Positions 43,496 through 50,873 of a stretch of DNA of 64,000 nt are shown here, piece by piece. Source of the DNA: Klenkia brasiliensis (GTDB lineage: Bacteria > Actinomycetota > Actinomycetes > Mycobacteriales > Geodermatophilaceae); NCBI RefSeq assembly GCF_900100695.1, contig NZ_FNCF01000001.1, positions 650,060 through 714,059 on the forward strand, read 5' to 3'. Made by a program: the position numbers and the translations under genes. How positions within the stretch are numbered: the first letter of the stretch is position 1; the number at the start of each line of letters is the position of its first letter. The notes beneath the pieces were generated by a model. That model made no database searches. It was not told the origin of the DNA and was given only the letters and a program-made list of their open reading frames with translations.

Positions 43496-44204
43496 TCCCC
43501 CGCGCGGCGGCCATCACGCCGTTGGCGTAGGGCCGGACGACGGCCGCCGAGTCCCCGCGCACCACGATCGACAGGGCCGCCACCACCGCGCCCCCCTGCC
43601 GCACGGGCGCGGCCACCGACACCGCGTCGTCGGTGACCTGCCGGTCGCTGACCGCGTGCCCCGTCCGGCGCACCTCGGCCAGCACCCGGCGCAGCCGCAC
43701 CGGGTCGGTGACGGTGTGCGGGGTGTACCGCTCCAGCGGGCCGGCCAGCACGGCGTCCTGCACCTGCGCGGGGGCGTGCGCGAGCAGGACCAGGCCCACC
43801 CCGGTCGGGGGGAGGGCGAACCGGCCGCCGACCTGGGTGAGCACGGTGACCGCGCCGCGGGCGGCGAACCGCTCCACGAACAGCACCTCGTGCCCCTCGC
43901 GCACGGCCAGCTGCACGTTCTCGTGGGTGACCTCGTACAGGTCCTCCATGAACGGCAGCGCCGCCTCCCGCAGGCCCGGCCCGCGCGGGGCCAGCGCGCC
44001 CAGCTCCCAGATCCGCAGGCCGACGCGGTAGCCGCCGTCCCCGTCGCGCTCCAGCCCGCCCCACGACGCGAGCTCGGCGACCAGCCGGTGCGCGGTGGAC
44101 AGCGGGACGCCGGCCGCGCGGGCGATCTCGGACAGGGTCAGCCGCGGCCGCTCCCGGGTGAACGCGTTGAGGACGGCGAGCAGCTTGCCGTTCGCCGTCC
44201 GCAT
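43473..44204 (-). CDS. IclR family transcriptional regulator
   Basis: 243 aa, ATG 44204. The winged helix is KLLAVLNAFTRERPRLTLSE followed by IARAAGVPLSTAHRLVAEL. The effector domain runs through LPFMEDLYEVTHENVQLAV, FVERFAARGAVTVL and VTDDAVSVAAPVRQGGAVVA. It is the last gene of the Rieske-oxygenase module, two bases from the reductase stop. IclR proteins of aromatic-acid clusters often sense the substrate and control the adjacent oxygenase. The 3' end overlaps the convergent GGDEF gene by 23 bp. Confidence 0.88.
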   Translation of the reverse strand: MRTANGKLLAVLNAFTRERPRLTLSEIARAAGVPLSTAHRLVAELASWGGLERDGDGGYRVGLRIWELGALAPRGPGLREAALPFMEDLYEVTHENVQLAVREGHEVLFVERFAARGAVTVLTQVGGRFALPPTGVGLVLLAHAPAQVQDAVLAGPLERYTPHTVTDPVRLRRVLAEVRRTGHAVSDRQVTDDAVSVAAPVRQGGAVVAALSIVVRGDSAAVVRPYANGVMAAARGISRSLGE

Positions 44205-44206
44205 GC

Positions 44207-45133
44207 CTACAACTCCAGCACGAGCCTCGGGCAGGCCGCGCGGGAGACGCAGACGAACATGACGTCGTTGGCGGCCTGCTCGGCGGGGGTGAGCAGCGAG
44301 TCGCGGTGGTCGACCTCGCCCTCGAGCACCCCGGTCTCGCAGGTGCCGCAGGTGCCCTCCTCGCAGGAGCTGAGCATCTCCACGCCGTGGTCGCGCAGCA
44401 CCGCCATGATGCTGCGGTCCGGCGGCACGGTCAGGGTCGTGCCCGACAGCGACAGCTCGACCTCGAACGAGTCGCTGCGCACCGGGTCGCCGACGTCCTT
44501 GGGCGTGAACCGCTCCAGGTGCAGCACCTCGGGCGCGACCCGCTCCTCGACCGCGGCCAGCAGCGGCTCGGGGCCGCAGCAGTAGACCAGCGTGCCGGGG
44601 GCCAGGTCGCCGAGCACCGCGTCGAGGTCGATGAGGCCGACCTCGTCCTGCGGGTGCAGGGTGTGGCCCTCCAGCTCCTCCAGGAACGCCATCGACCGGC
44701 GGCTGCGCCCGCCGTAGTGCACCTCGGCGACCCCGCCGGCCGCCCGCACCGCGGCCACCATCGGCAGGATCGGGGTGATGCCGATGCCGCCGGCGACGAA
44801 CACGTACCGCGGCGCCCCGACCAGCTCGAAGTGGTTGCGGGGGCCCCGCACCCGCACCTCGTCGCCCTCGTGCAGCCGGTCGTGCACGTGCGCCGACCCG
44901 CCGCGGCCGGCCGGCTCGCGCAGTACGCCGATGCGGTACCGCGACCGGTCGCCCGGGTCCCCGCACAGCGAGTACTGCCGGACCAGGTCGTCGGTGAGCA
45001 CCAGGTCGACGTGCGCGCCCGGGGTCCACGCGGGCAGGTCGGCGCCGGCGGGGTCGGTCAGCTCCAGGACGACGACGCCCTCGGCCCCGTCGGTGCGGGA
45101 GGCGACGACGAGCTGCAGGTCCTGCTCGCTCAC
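44207..45133 (-). CDS. VanB/phthalate-dioxygenase-type reductase (FMN and 2Fe-2S)
   Basis: 308 aa, GTG overlapping the upstream small gene by 4 bp. The domains in order are an FMN-binding barrel (VRQYSLCGDPGDRSRYRIGV), an NAD-binding domain (VFVAGGIGITPILPM, LVYCCGPEPLL), and a C-terminal plant-type 2Fe-2S ferredoxin (SSCEEGTCGTCETGVLEGE, with a distal Cys in FVCVSRA). It would carry electrons from NAD(P)H to the Rieske oxygenase encoded two genes upstream. It is a paralog of the 49149 gene. It ends in TAG. Confidence 0.9.
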   Translation of the reverse strand: MSEQDLQLVVASRTDGAEGVVVLELTDPAGADLPAWTPGAHVDLVLTDDLVRQYSLCGDPGDRSRYRIGVLREPAGRGGSAHVHDRLHEGDEVRVRGPRNHFELVGAPRYVFVAGGIGITPILPMVAAVRAAGGVAEVHYGGRSRRSMAFLEELEGHTLHPQDEVGLIDLDAVLGDLAPGTLVYCCGPEPLLAAVEERVAPEVLHLERFTPKDVGDPVRSDSFEVELSLSGTTLTVPPDRSIMAVLRDHGVEMLSSCEEGTCGTCETGVLEGEVDHRDSLLTPAEQAANDVMFVCVSRAACPRLVLEL

Positions 45134-45420
45134 CGCAGCGGGGTCCGCGGACCGGCCGCCTGCTCGGGGCGCAGCACCCGGTGCGGCGGGGGCACGTGGT
45201 CGACCGGGGCACCGGAGTCGGGCTCGGCCACCCGGGCGGGGTGGTCGGGGTGGGCCAGCAGCCACTCCCACATGCCGATCGGGTCGCCCCCCTCGGCGCG
45301 GGCGCCGCACGAGCACTCCCCCAGCAGCCGGTCGCTGCCGGGCAGCCACGCCACCCGGGTGACGCGGTCGCCGTCCAGCACCCGGGTCGGGACGACGGTC
45401 TCCCGCACCGGGGGGCTCAC
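45130..45420 (-). CDS. Small conserved-looking protein between Rieske oxygenase and reductase
   Basis: 96 aa, coupled by 4-bp overlaps to both neighbours, so it is almost certainly expressed with them. The core is VTRVAWLPGSDRLLGECSCG followed by ARAEGGDPIGMWEWLLAHPD, with a CSC pair that could bind metal or zinc and a conserved-looking WEWLLAHPDHP helix. The tail is Pro/Arg-rich. It may be an accessory subunit or stability factor of the oxygenase. I do not recognise the family. Confidence 0.65.
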   Translation of the reverse strand: MSPPVRETVVPTRVLDGDRVTRVAWLPGSDRLLGECSCGARAEGGDPIGMWEWLLAHPDHPARVAEPDSGAPVDHVPPPHRVLRPEQAAGPRTPLR

Positions 45421-46493
45421 TGGGACGCCAGGGTCGCCGGGGAGTCGGGGACCTGCTCGGCGCCCGCGGCGGCCTGCGCGGCGATGATCCGGCGGGCGGC
45501 GAGGCCGCCGGTGTCGATGTTGATCGACAGCTCCTGGTAGCCGTCGGGCTCGCCGGCCAGCACCCGCTCCAGCGCGTCGAGGGCGACGACGTCCTGCAGC
45601 ACGACGGTGCGGTTGCTCTCCCGCAGGAAGTCGCTGACGCCCTCGTCCTCCAGCGCGAAGTCCCGGGCCACGGCCCAGAAGTCGTGCGTGGAGTGCTCGG
45701 TCTCCGGGGTGATGGCGTAGACGACCTCGACGTGGAAGCCGCCGGGGTCGCTGCCGTCCTCGTCCGGCAGCACGCCCACCGGGGCCACCCGGCTGTGCAG
45801 CAGGTACAGGCACGGCGGGTGGAACTCGATGTCCTGCCAGCGCACGATGCGGCCGTCGATGCCGGTGGACTTCGCGTAGAAGGGCGGGCAGTCGGCGTCG
45901 TCCATGTGCCGGGAGACGTAGACGACCTGCGCGGCCTCGTCGACCTCGGTGGTGATGGGGGTGTTCGCGACCTCGGGGGTCCCGATGTAGCCGCCGTGCA
46001 GGTAGGTCTCGTGGCTCAGGTCCATGAGGTTGTCCACCAGCAGGCTCGCCCGGGCGGCCAGCGGCTCCATGCCGCTCACCGTCGTGTAGCCCTCGGCGTC
46101 CAGCCACGGCGCGCGCGGGATGGTCACCGAGTCGCTGCGGTCGTCGTCGCCGATGAACACCCAGACGAAGCTGTCCTGCTCGACCACCGGGTAGCTCTTC
46201 AGCCGCGCGGTGCGGGGCACCCGGGTCTGGCCGGGGACGGCGACGCACTTCCCGTCCGCGTCGTAGGTGAAGCCGTGGTAGCCGCAGACCACGGTGTCGC
46301 CGACCAGGTGGGAGGGCTTCTCCGAGAGCGGGAACCGGCGGTGCACGCAGCGGTCGCTCATCGCGGTGACGGTGCCGTCCTCGCGCCGCCAGAACAGGAT
46401 CGACTCCCCGCAGATGGTCCGGCCGAAGACGTCCCGGCCGATCTCGCGCCCGTAGGCGGCGACGTACCACTGGTTGCGGACGATCGAGGTCAT
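45417..46493 (-). CDS. Rieske non-heme iron oxygenase, VanA-like O-demethylase type
   Basis: 358 aa, ATG 46493. The Rieske centre is CVHRRFPLSEKPSHLVGD with CGYHGFTYDADGKC (CxH...CxxH, residues about 49-72). The catalytic iron triad region is DNLMDLSHETYLHGG (about 155-170). Length and layout match the vanillate demethylase/dicamba monooxygenase subgroup rather than the two-subunit dioxygenases. With the VanB-like reductase two genes downstream it would oxidatively demethylate a methoxylated aromatic acid, releasing formaldehyde. Vanillate is the best guess but unproven. Confidence 0.87.
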   Translation of the reverse strand: MTSIVRNQWYVAAYGREIGRDVFGRTICGESILFWRREDGTVTAMSDRCVHRRFPLSEKPSHLVGDTVVCGYHGFTYDADGKCVAVPGQTRVPRTARLKSYPVVEQDSFVWVFIGDDDRSDSVTIPRAPWLDAEGYTTVSGMEPLAARASLLVDNLMDLSHETYLHGGYIGTPEVANTPITTEVDEAAQVVYVSRHMDDADCPPFYAKSTGIDGRIVRWQDIEFHPPCLYLLHSRVAPVGVLPDEDGSDPGGFHVEVVYAITPETEHSTHDFWAVARDFALEDEGVSDFLRESNRTVVLQDVVALDALERVLAGEPDGYQELSINIDTGGLAARRIIAAQAAAGAEQVPDSPATLASQ

Positions 46494-46602
46494 GCGGTCC
46501 CTCCCGGGGCGTCGGCGGTGACGTGGACCATGGTGAGCCGGGTCACCAGGTGGTGGAACACCGCTTCCACGATGCGGAAGGTCAGCGGCGCGTCGCCGCG
46601 GG

Positions 46603-46676
46603 GTGGGTCAACCCGGCGCGCCGCCCGTTGCGTCGTGCCGTGACCTGGGCGGAGGGACGCCGGGCCGGGTGGACCC
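46603..46676 (+). repeat. 74-bp repeat, 5' flank of second AbiEi/DUF559 gene
   Basis: It starts GTGGGTCAACCCG and matches the reverse complement of 47840-47913 without gaps (about 74% by eye), with a long identical core GTGCCGTGAC. The two copies are therefore in inverted orientation around the gene. It is a different family from the GGTGGGAGG repeat that flanks the first paralog, yet the same length. Confidence 0.75.
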
Positions 46677-46692
46677 GCAGCACGACCGGTCA

Positions 46693-46718
46693 TCCACAGC
46701 CGAAGCGGCCGTCCACAG
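46693..46718 (+). promoter_or_regulatory. Paired TCCACAG sites upstream of second AbiEi/DUF559 gene
   Basis: TCCACAG at 46693 and 46712 repeats with a 19-bp period, and the second site is 57 bp before the ATG. Spacing and flanks (CCACAGCCG, GTCCACAGATC, CCCGG) are shared with the first paralog, while the repeats further out differ. This marks the pair as functional for the gene itself. Confidence 0.6.
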
Positions 46719-46768
46719 ATCTCCCGGCGCCGGCCCGCTTCTCCGTCGTCCGGGCCACCCTCCCCCGC

Positions 46769-47866
46769 ATGAGCACGCTCATTCCCACCGCCGTCGACGG
46801 CGGAGCCCGGTCGCGCCTGGGCGTCATCACCACGGCGGACCTGCACGCCACCGGGGTGACCGCGAAGGAGGTGCGCACCGCCGTCCGATCCCGCGCGTGG
46901 GTCCGGCTGCGCACCGGGGTCTTCGTCTCGGTCATCGACCTCGCCGAGGTGGAGAGCACCGACCGCCGCCACGGGCTCGACGCGCTCGCCGTCCTCGCCT
47001 CCCTCGACCGACCCACCGCGGTGCTGGCCGGCGAGTCGGCCGCGTGGGTGTGGGGTCTACCCCAGCCGGTCGGGGCGACCGCGACGGTGCAGCTGGTCGA
47101 CCCCCACCGCTACCGCTCCGGTCGCGGCTGGCGGATGACCCGGGCGGCGCTCCCGCCGGGGGACGTCGTCCGGCGTGGCGCCTACCCGCTCACCTCCCCC
47201 GCCCGCACCGTGGTGGACCTGGCCCGCACGCGCCAGGAGGTCGACGGGGTCGCGGCCATCGACGCCGCCCTGCTCCGCGGGCTGGTCACGCCGGCCGAGC
47301 TGGCCGCGGTGCTGGCCGCGCAGGTGAACGTGCCGGGGATCCCGCGGGCGGTGCGGGCGGTCGCCCTCGCCGACGGCCGGGCGGAGTCGTGGCTGGAGAC
47401 CAGGACCCGGCTGGAATGGGATGCCGCCGGTCTCCGGCCGTTCGTCCCCCAGGTCGAGCTGTGGCAGGACGGCGAGTACGTCGTCGTCGACGGGTGGGAC
47501 GACCAGGCCGCGCTCGCCGTGATGGCCGACGGGCGGCTGAAGTACAGGGACGGCGCCTTCGGCCGCACCGCCGAGCAGGAGGTGTGGCGGGAGAAGCGGG
47601 CCGAGGACCGGCTGCGGGCGGCCGGCGTCCGGTTCGTCCGGCTGGCCCTGCCCGACTTCGCTCCGCGCCCGTGGCGGGACCACACCACGCGGATCCGGGC
47701 GGTGCAGGCAGTGCCCGGTCCGGCCGTGCGCACCTTCCGAGCGGTGCCGCGCTCGAGCGGGCGGGTCCGGGTCCCGGTCACGGTGGACGACGGCTGGCTG
47801 TTCCGTGCCGACGACCGGGTGGGCGGCTCACCCCGGGCCGGCTCGACCCACCGCGGCGCCCGTTGA
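46769..47866 (+). CDS. AbiEi-antitoxin-like winged-helix protein with DUF559-like domain (paralog 2, altered active site)
   Basis: 365 aa, similar throughout to the protein at 36910. It has LGVITTADLHATGVTAKEV (winged helix), SAAWVWGLPQPVG, LTSPARTVVDLARTRQEV, DAALLRGLVTPAELAAVL and DGRAESWLETRTRLEWDAAG. In the DUF559-like core the catalytic Glu is lost: LAVMADGRLKY stands where paralog 1 has LAVEFDGRAKY, so nuclease activity is doubtful. The last nine codons lie inside the 3' 74-bp repeat. No partner toxin is visible. It interrupts the oxygenase region. Confidence 0.68.
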   Translation: MSTLIPTAVDGGARSRLGVITTADLHATGVTAKEVRTAVRSRAWVRLRTGVFVSVIDLAEVESTDRRHGLDALAVLASLDRPTAVLAGESAAWVWGLPQPVGATATVQLVDPHRYRSGRGWRMTRAALPPGDVVRRGAYPLTSPARTVVDLARTRQEVDGVAAIDAALLRGLVTPAELAAVLAAQVNVPGIPRAVRAVALADGRAESWLETRTRLEWDAAGLRPFVPQVELWQDGEYVVVDGWDDQAALAVMADGRLKYRDGAFGRTAEQEVWREKRAEDRLRAAGVRFVRLALPDFAPRPWRDHTTRIRAVQAVPGPAVRTFRAVPRSSGRVRVPVTVDDGWLFRADDRVGGSPRAGSTHRGAR

Positions 47867-47913
47867 CCCACGTCACGGCACGGACCAGCGGGCGCCCGGA
47901 CGGGTTGACCCAC
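47840..47913 (-). repeat. 74-bp repeat, 3' flank of second AbiEi/DUF559 gene
   Basis: This is an inverted copy of 46603-46676. On the plus strand it contains CTCGACCCAC, GTTGACCCAC and GGGTTGACCCAC. It begins within the end of the gene, as in the first paralog. The following 28 bp reach the P450 stop codon. Confidence 0.75.
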
Positions 47914-47941
47914 GCTGCGGCACGGGCCGAGGTGCGGCGCC

Positions 47942-49138
47942 TCAGCAGGTCAGGCGCAGCGGCAGGGACTCCCACGAGCGCAGGGTGTTGTTCAGGTGCC
48001 GCACCGGCTCCCCGGCGAGCTCCAGCGACGTGACCCGGGCCAGCAGCGCGGTGAGCAGGGACTCCGCCTCCAGCCGGGCGACGTGCTGGCCCACGCACTG
48101 GTGGATGCCCATGCCGAACCCGACGTGGCCCGACGGGTCGCGGGTGAGGTCGAAGGCGTCCGGGTCGGCCCACCGCCTCGGGTCGCGGTTGGCCGCGGCG
48201 AAGAAGACCAGCACCTTCTCCCCCGCCGGCACGACGGCGTCGCCCACGGGCACGTCCCGCACGGTGGTCCGGAAGAACGCCTGGACCGGGGACTCCCAGC
48301 GCACCGCCTCGTCGAAGGCGACCCGCACCAGCTCGGGCCGCTCGCGCAGCAGCTGCCAGGCGCCGGGGGTGACCGCGAGGGCGTGCAGCACCGCGCCGAT
48401 GCCGTGCACGGTGGTGTCCACCCCGGCGGTGAGCAGCGAGCGCACCACCAGCGGGGCCTGGGCGGGGGTGAGCTCGCCGCGGTCGGCGGCGGCCCAGATG
48501 TCGGCGCCGAAGCCCACGGGCGCCAGGTTCTCCCGCTCACACTGCTGCGCGACCCAGCCGGCGTGCTCGGGCATCGCGGCGTTGCCGGCCAGCACCAGCG
48601 GGTTGTCGGTGGGCCCGAAGGCGTTGAACGCGTGGTCGCCGTAGGGCAGCAGGTGCTCCCGGCCCTCGCGCGCCAGGCCCACGGCGTCGGGGAACACCCG
48701 CAGCGGGAAGGCCGCGGCCAGCGCGGGGACGGCGTCCAGCTCGACCGTGCCCTGCCCGAGGACGTCGGAGACCAGCGCCTGCGCGTCGGCCAGCCAGTCG
48801 CCCCGCAGCGTGCGCAGCGCCCGGGGGCCCAGCACCTTCGCCAGCACGGCGCGCGGGGCGTCGTGGTGCGGCGGGTCGGCCTCCAGCAGCAGCGACGGCG
48901 GCCGCCAGGGCGTCTCCGTGCGGAAGTTGGTCAGCCCCACCCCGGCCGAGGACTCGAAGGACTGCCAGTCGCTGAGCGCGGCGTGCACCTCGGCGTAGCG
49001 GGCGATGGCCCAGGTGCCGTACCGCGGCAGCCGCACCAGCGGGCCCGCGTCGCGCAGCGCGGCCTGGGCGGGCAGCGGGTCGCGCAGCACCTCGGGGTCG
49101 AACGGGTCGAGGTCCAGGGTGGGCAGCACGGCGGTCAC
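47942..49138 (-). CDS. Cytochrome P450, CYP199-like (4-methoxybenzoate O-demethylase type)
   Basis: 398 aa, GTG start 10 bp after the reductase stop. The heme ligand is in GFGMGIHQCVGQ (about residue 345). The I-helix has LLTAGVDTTVHGIGA and the K-helix has FDEAVRWESP. Long stretches match what I recall of CYP199A4, a para-methoxybenzoate demethylase: SSAGVGLTNF, ETPWRPPSLLLEADPPHHD, FPDAVGL and NNTLRSWESLPLRL. It would convert 4-methoxybenzoate-like acids to 4-hydroxybenzoates. Its electron donor appears to be the adjacent VanB-like reductase rather than a ferredoxin plus ferredoxin reductase. Confidence 0.87.
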   Translation of the reverse strand: MTAVLPTLDLDPFDPEVLRDPLPAQAALRDAGPLVRLPRYGTWAIARYAEVHAALSDWQSFESSAGVGLTNFRTETPWRPPSLLLEADPPHHDAPRAVLAKVLGPRALRTLRGDWLADAQALVSDVLGQGTVELDAVPALAAAFPLRVFPDAVGLAREGREHLLPYGDHAFNAFGPTDNPLVLAGNAAMPEHAGWVAQQCERENLAPVGFGADIWAAADRGELTPAQAPLVVRSLLTAGVDTTVHGIGAVLHALAVTPGAWQLLRERPELVRVAFDEAVRWESPVQAFFRTTVRDVPVGDAVVPAGEKVLVFFAAANRDPRRWADPDAFDLTRDPSGHVGFGMGIHQCVGQHVARLEAESLLTALLARVTSLELAGEPVRHLNNTLRSWESLPLRLTC

Positions 49139-49148
49139 GGCGTTCCCC

Positions 49149-50084
49149 TCACAGGTCCAGCACCAGGCGGTCGCCGCGGGAGCGGGACACGCAGACGAGC
49201 AGGCAGTCCCCGGCGGCGCGTTCGGCCTCGTCGAGGACGGAGTCCCGGTGGTCGGGGTCGCCGGCCAGCACGGTGGTCTCGCAGGTGCCGCAGGTGCCCT
49301 GCCGGCACGAGGACAGGACGTCGGCCCCGGCGGCGCGCACCGCCTCCAGCACGCTGACCTCGGGGGCCACGACGACCTCGGCGCCGGTGCGGTCCAGCAC
49401 CACGGTGAACGGCTCGTCGCGCACCGGGGCGCCCTGCGCGCGGGGGGTGAACCGCTCGGTGCGCAGCAGCCCCGGCGGGCAGGTGGCCTCCACCGCGTCC
49501 AGCAGCGGGGCGGGGCCGCAGCAGTACACCCGGGTGCCGTCGTCCAGGCCGGTGAGCAGGTCGGCCAGCGGCAGCAGGCCGCGCTCGTCCTGCGGCCAGA
49601 CGGTGACCCTCGGGTCGTCCAGCTCGTCGAGGAACGCCATCGAGGCGCGGGACCGGCCGCCGTACACCAGCCGCCAGTCCGCGCCGAGGCGGCGGGCCGC
49701 GTCGACCATCGGCAGCAGCGGGGTGATGCCGATGCCGCCGGCGAGGAAGAGGTACCGGGGTGCGGGCACCAGGCGGAACTGGTTGCGCGGCCCGCCCAGG
49801 CCGACCAGGTCGCCGACCGCCAGCTCGTCGTGCACCCACGCCGACCCGCCCCGGCCGGCGGGCTCGCGCAGCACGGCGACCCGGTAGGCGAAGGGGTCCC
49901 AGCGGTCGCCGCACAGCGAGTACTGCCGGGTGTCGCCGGTGGGCAGCACCAGGTCCACGTGCGAGCCCGGCGTCCAGTCGGGCAGCCGGGCGCCGTCCGG
50001 GTCGACCAGGGTCAGCGCGACGACGCCGTCGGCGAGCCGCTCCTTGGCGGCGACGCGGACCGTCGAGCGGGTGGCGGTGGTCAT
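49149..50084 (-). CDS. VanB/phthalate-dioxygenase-type reductase paired with the P450
   Basis: 311 aa. The domain order is the same as in the 44207 gene: FMN part (TRQYSLCGDRWDPFAYRVAV), NAD part (LFLAGGIGITPLLPM, VYCCGPAPLLDAVE), and 2Fe-2S part (SSCRQGTCGTCETTVLAGD). Placement directly upstream of the P450, with a 10-bp gap, suggests it is the P450 reductase. This is the same domain set that is fused to the heme domain in CYP116B (P450RhF) enzymes, here as a separate protein. The promoter region holds a palindrome 42 bp upstream. Confidence 0.9.
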   Translation of the reverse strand: MTTATRSTVRVAAKERLADGVVALTLVDPDGARLPDWTPGSHVDLVLPTGDTRQYSLCGDRWDPFAYRVAVLREPAGRGGSAWVHDELAVGDLVGLGGPRNQFRLVPAPRYLFLAGGIGITPLLPMVDAARRLGADWRLVYGGRSRASMAFLDELDDPRVTVWPQDERGLLPLADLLTGLDDGTRVYCCGPAPLLDAVEATCPPGLLRTERFTPRAQGAPVRDEPFTVVLDRTGAEVVVAPEVSVLEAVRAAGADVLSSCRQGTCGTCETTVLAGDPDHRDSVLDEAERAAGDCLLVCVSRSRGDRLVLDL

Positions 50085-50125
50085 GCCGGGATCGTGGCGG
50101 CCGGGGAGTGACCCGGGCCATGCCG

Positions 50126-50142
50126 TTCTCGCTCAGCGAGAA
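50126..50142. promoter_or_regulatory. Perfect 17-bp palindrome, candidate IclR operator
   Basis: TTCTCGCTCAGCGAGAA is perfectly symmetric about one base and nearly extends to 23 bp (CCG/GGG flanks). It overlaps the stop codon of the iclR gene and ends 42 bp before the reductase ATG. It is well placed to control reductase-P450 expression. IclR proteins bind palindromes of this size and symmetry. A terminator role is less likely because the loop would be one base. Confidence 0.55.
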
Positions 50143-50873
50143 GGGAGCTGGCGCCCGATCCCCCGCGCGGCGGCCCGCAGGGCCGGCACCTGGGCGCGGG
50201 CGTCGGCGTCGTTGGGCACGATCACCGCCAGCGCGGCCACCACGGCACCGGCCGGGTCCCGCACCGGGACGGCGATCCCGCACGCGTCGGGGTGGATGTG
50301 GCCCGGGCAGAACGCCACGCCCTCGCGGCGCACCTGGTCCAGCGCCGACCGCAGCCGGGCGCCGTCGGCGATGGTGGCCGGGGTGAAGGTGCGCAGCGGC
50401 CCGGCCAGCGTGCGCCCCTGCAGGTCCCGGGAGGCGTGCGCGAGCAGCACCAGGCCCGAGGACGACGCGTGCAGCGGCAGCCGGCCGGCGATCCGGGTGT
50501 AGTTGACGACTGCGCCGGGTGCCGACAGCCGCTCCAGGAACAGCACCTCGTCGCCGTCGAGCACGCCGAGCTGGGTGTGCTGGCCGACCACCGCGTGCAG
50601 GTCCTCCATCAGCGGCATGGCCACCTCGCGCAGCGACAGCGCCGGCGAGGCCCGGGCGCCCAGCTCCCACAGCCGCAGGCCCAGGCCCACCCGGCGGTCG
50701 CTCTCCCGGCGCAGCAGGCCGAGCTCGACCAGCTCGGCGACCAGCCGGGACACCGTCGCCACGTGCAGGCCCGACCGCCGGGCGATCTCGGAGACCCCGA
50801 GCACGGTCTCCCCCGGCCGGAACGCGTCGACCACGGACACCGCCCGGGCGACGGTCGACCGGGCCCGGGTCAC
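50133..50873 (-). CDS. IclR family transcriptional regulator
   Basis: 246 aa, GTG overlapping the acyl-CoA ligase stop by 4 bp. The winged helix is VVDAFRPGETVLGVSEIARR followed by SGLHVATVSRLVAELVELG. The effector domain contains MPLMEDLHAVVGQHTQLGVL, FLERLSAPGAVVNYTRI and a Cys/His stretch FCPGHIHPDACGIAVPV, consistent with binding an aromatic acid or CoA derivative. It lies inside the transport-ligase-P450 operon and probably controls the reductase and P450 genes through the adjacent palindrome. Confidence 0.88.
   Translation of the reverse strand: MTRARSTVARAVSVVDAFRPGETVLGVSEIARRSGLHVATVSRLVAELVELGLLRRESDRRVGLGLRLWELGARASPALSLREVAMPLMEDLHAVVGQHTQLGVLDGDEVLFLERLSAPGAVVNYTRIAGRLPLHASSSGLVLLAHASRDLQGRTLAGPLRTFTPATIADGARLRSALDQVRREGVAFCPGHIHPDACGIAVPVRDPAGAVVAALAVIVPNDADARAQVPALRAAARGIGRQLPSR

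Noticed and set aside
36910-47866. Type IV toxin-antitoxin operons (AbiEi with AbiEii)
   Set aside because: The N-terminal antitoxin-like domain is present in both proteins, but no nucleotidyltransferase toxin gene is adjacent to either, so a complete toxin-antitoxin pair is not supported.
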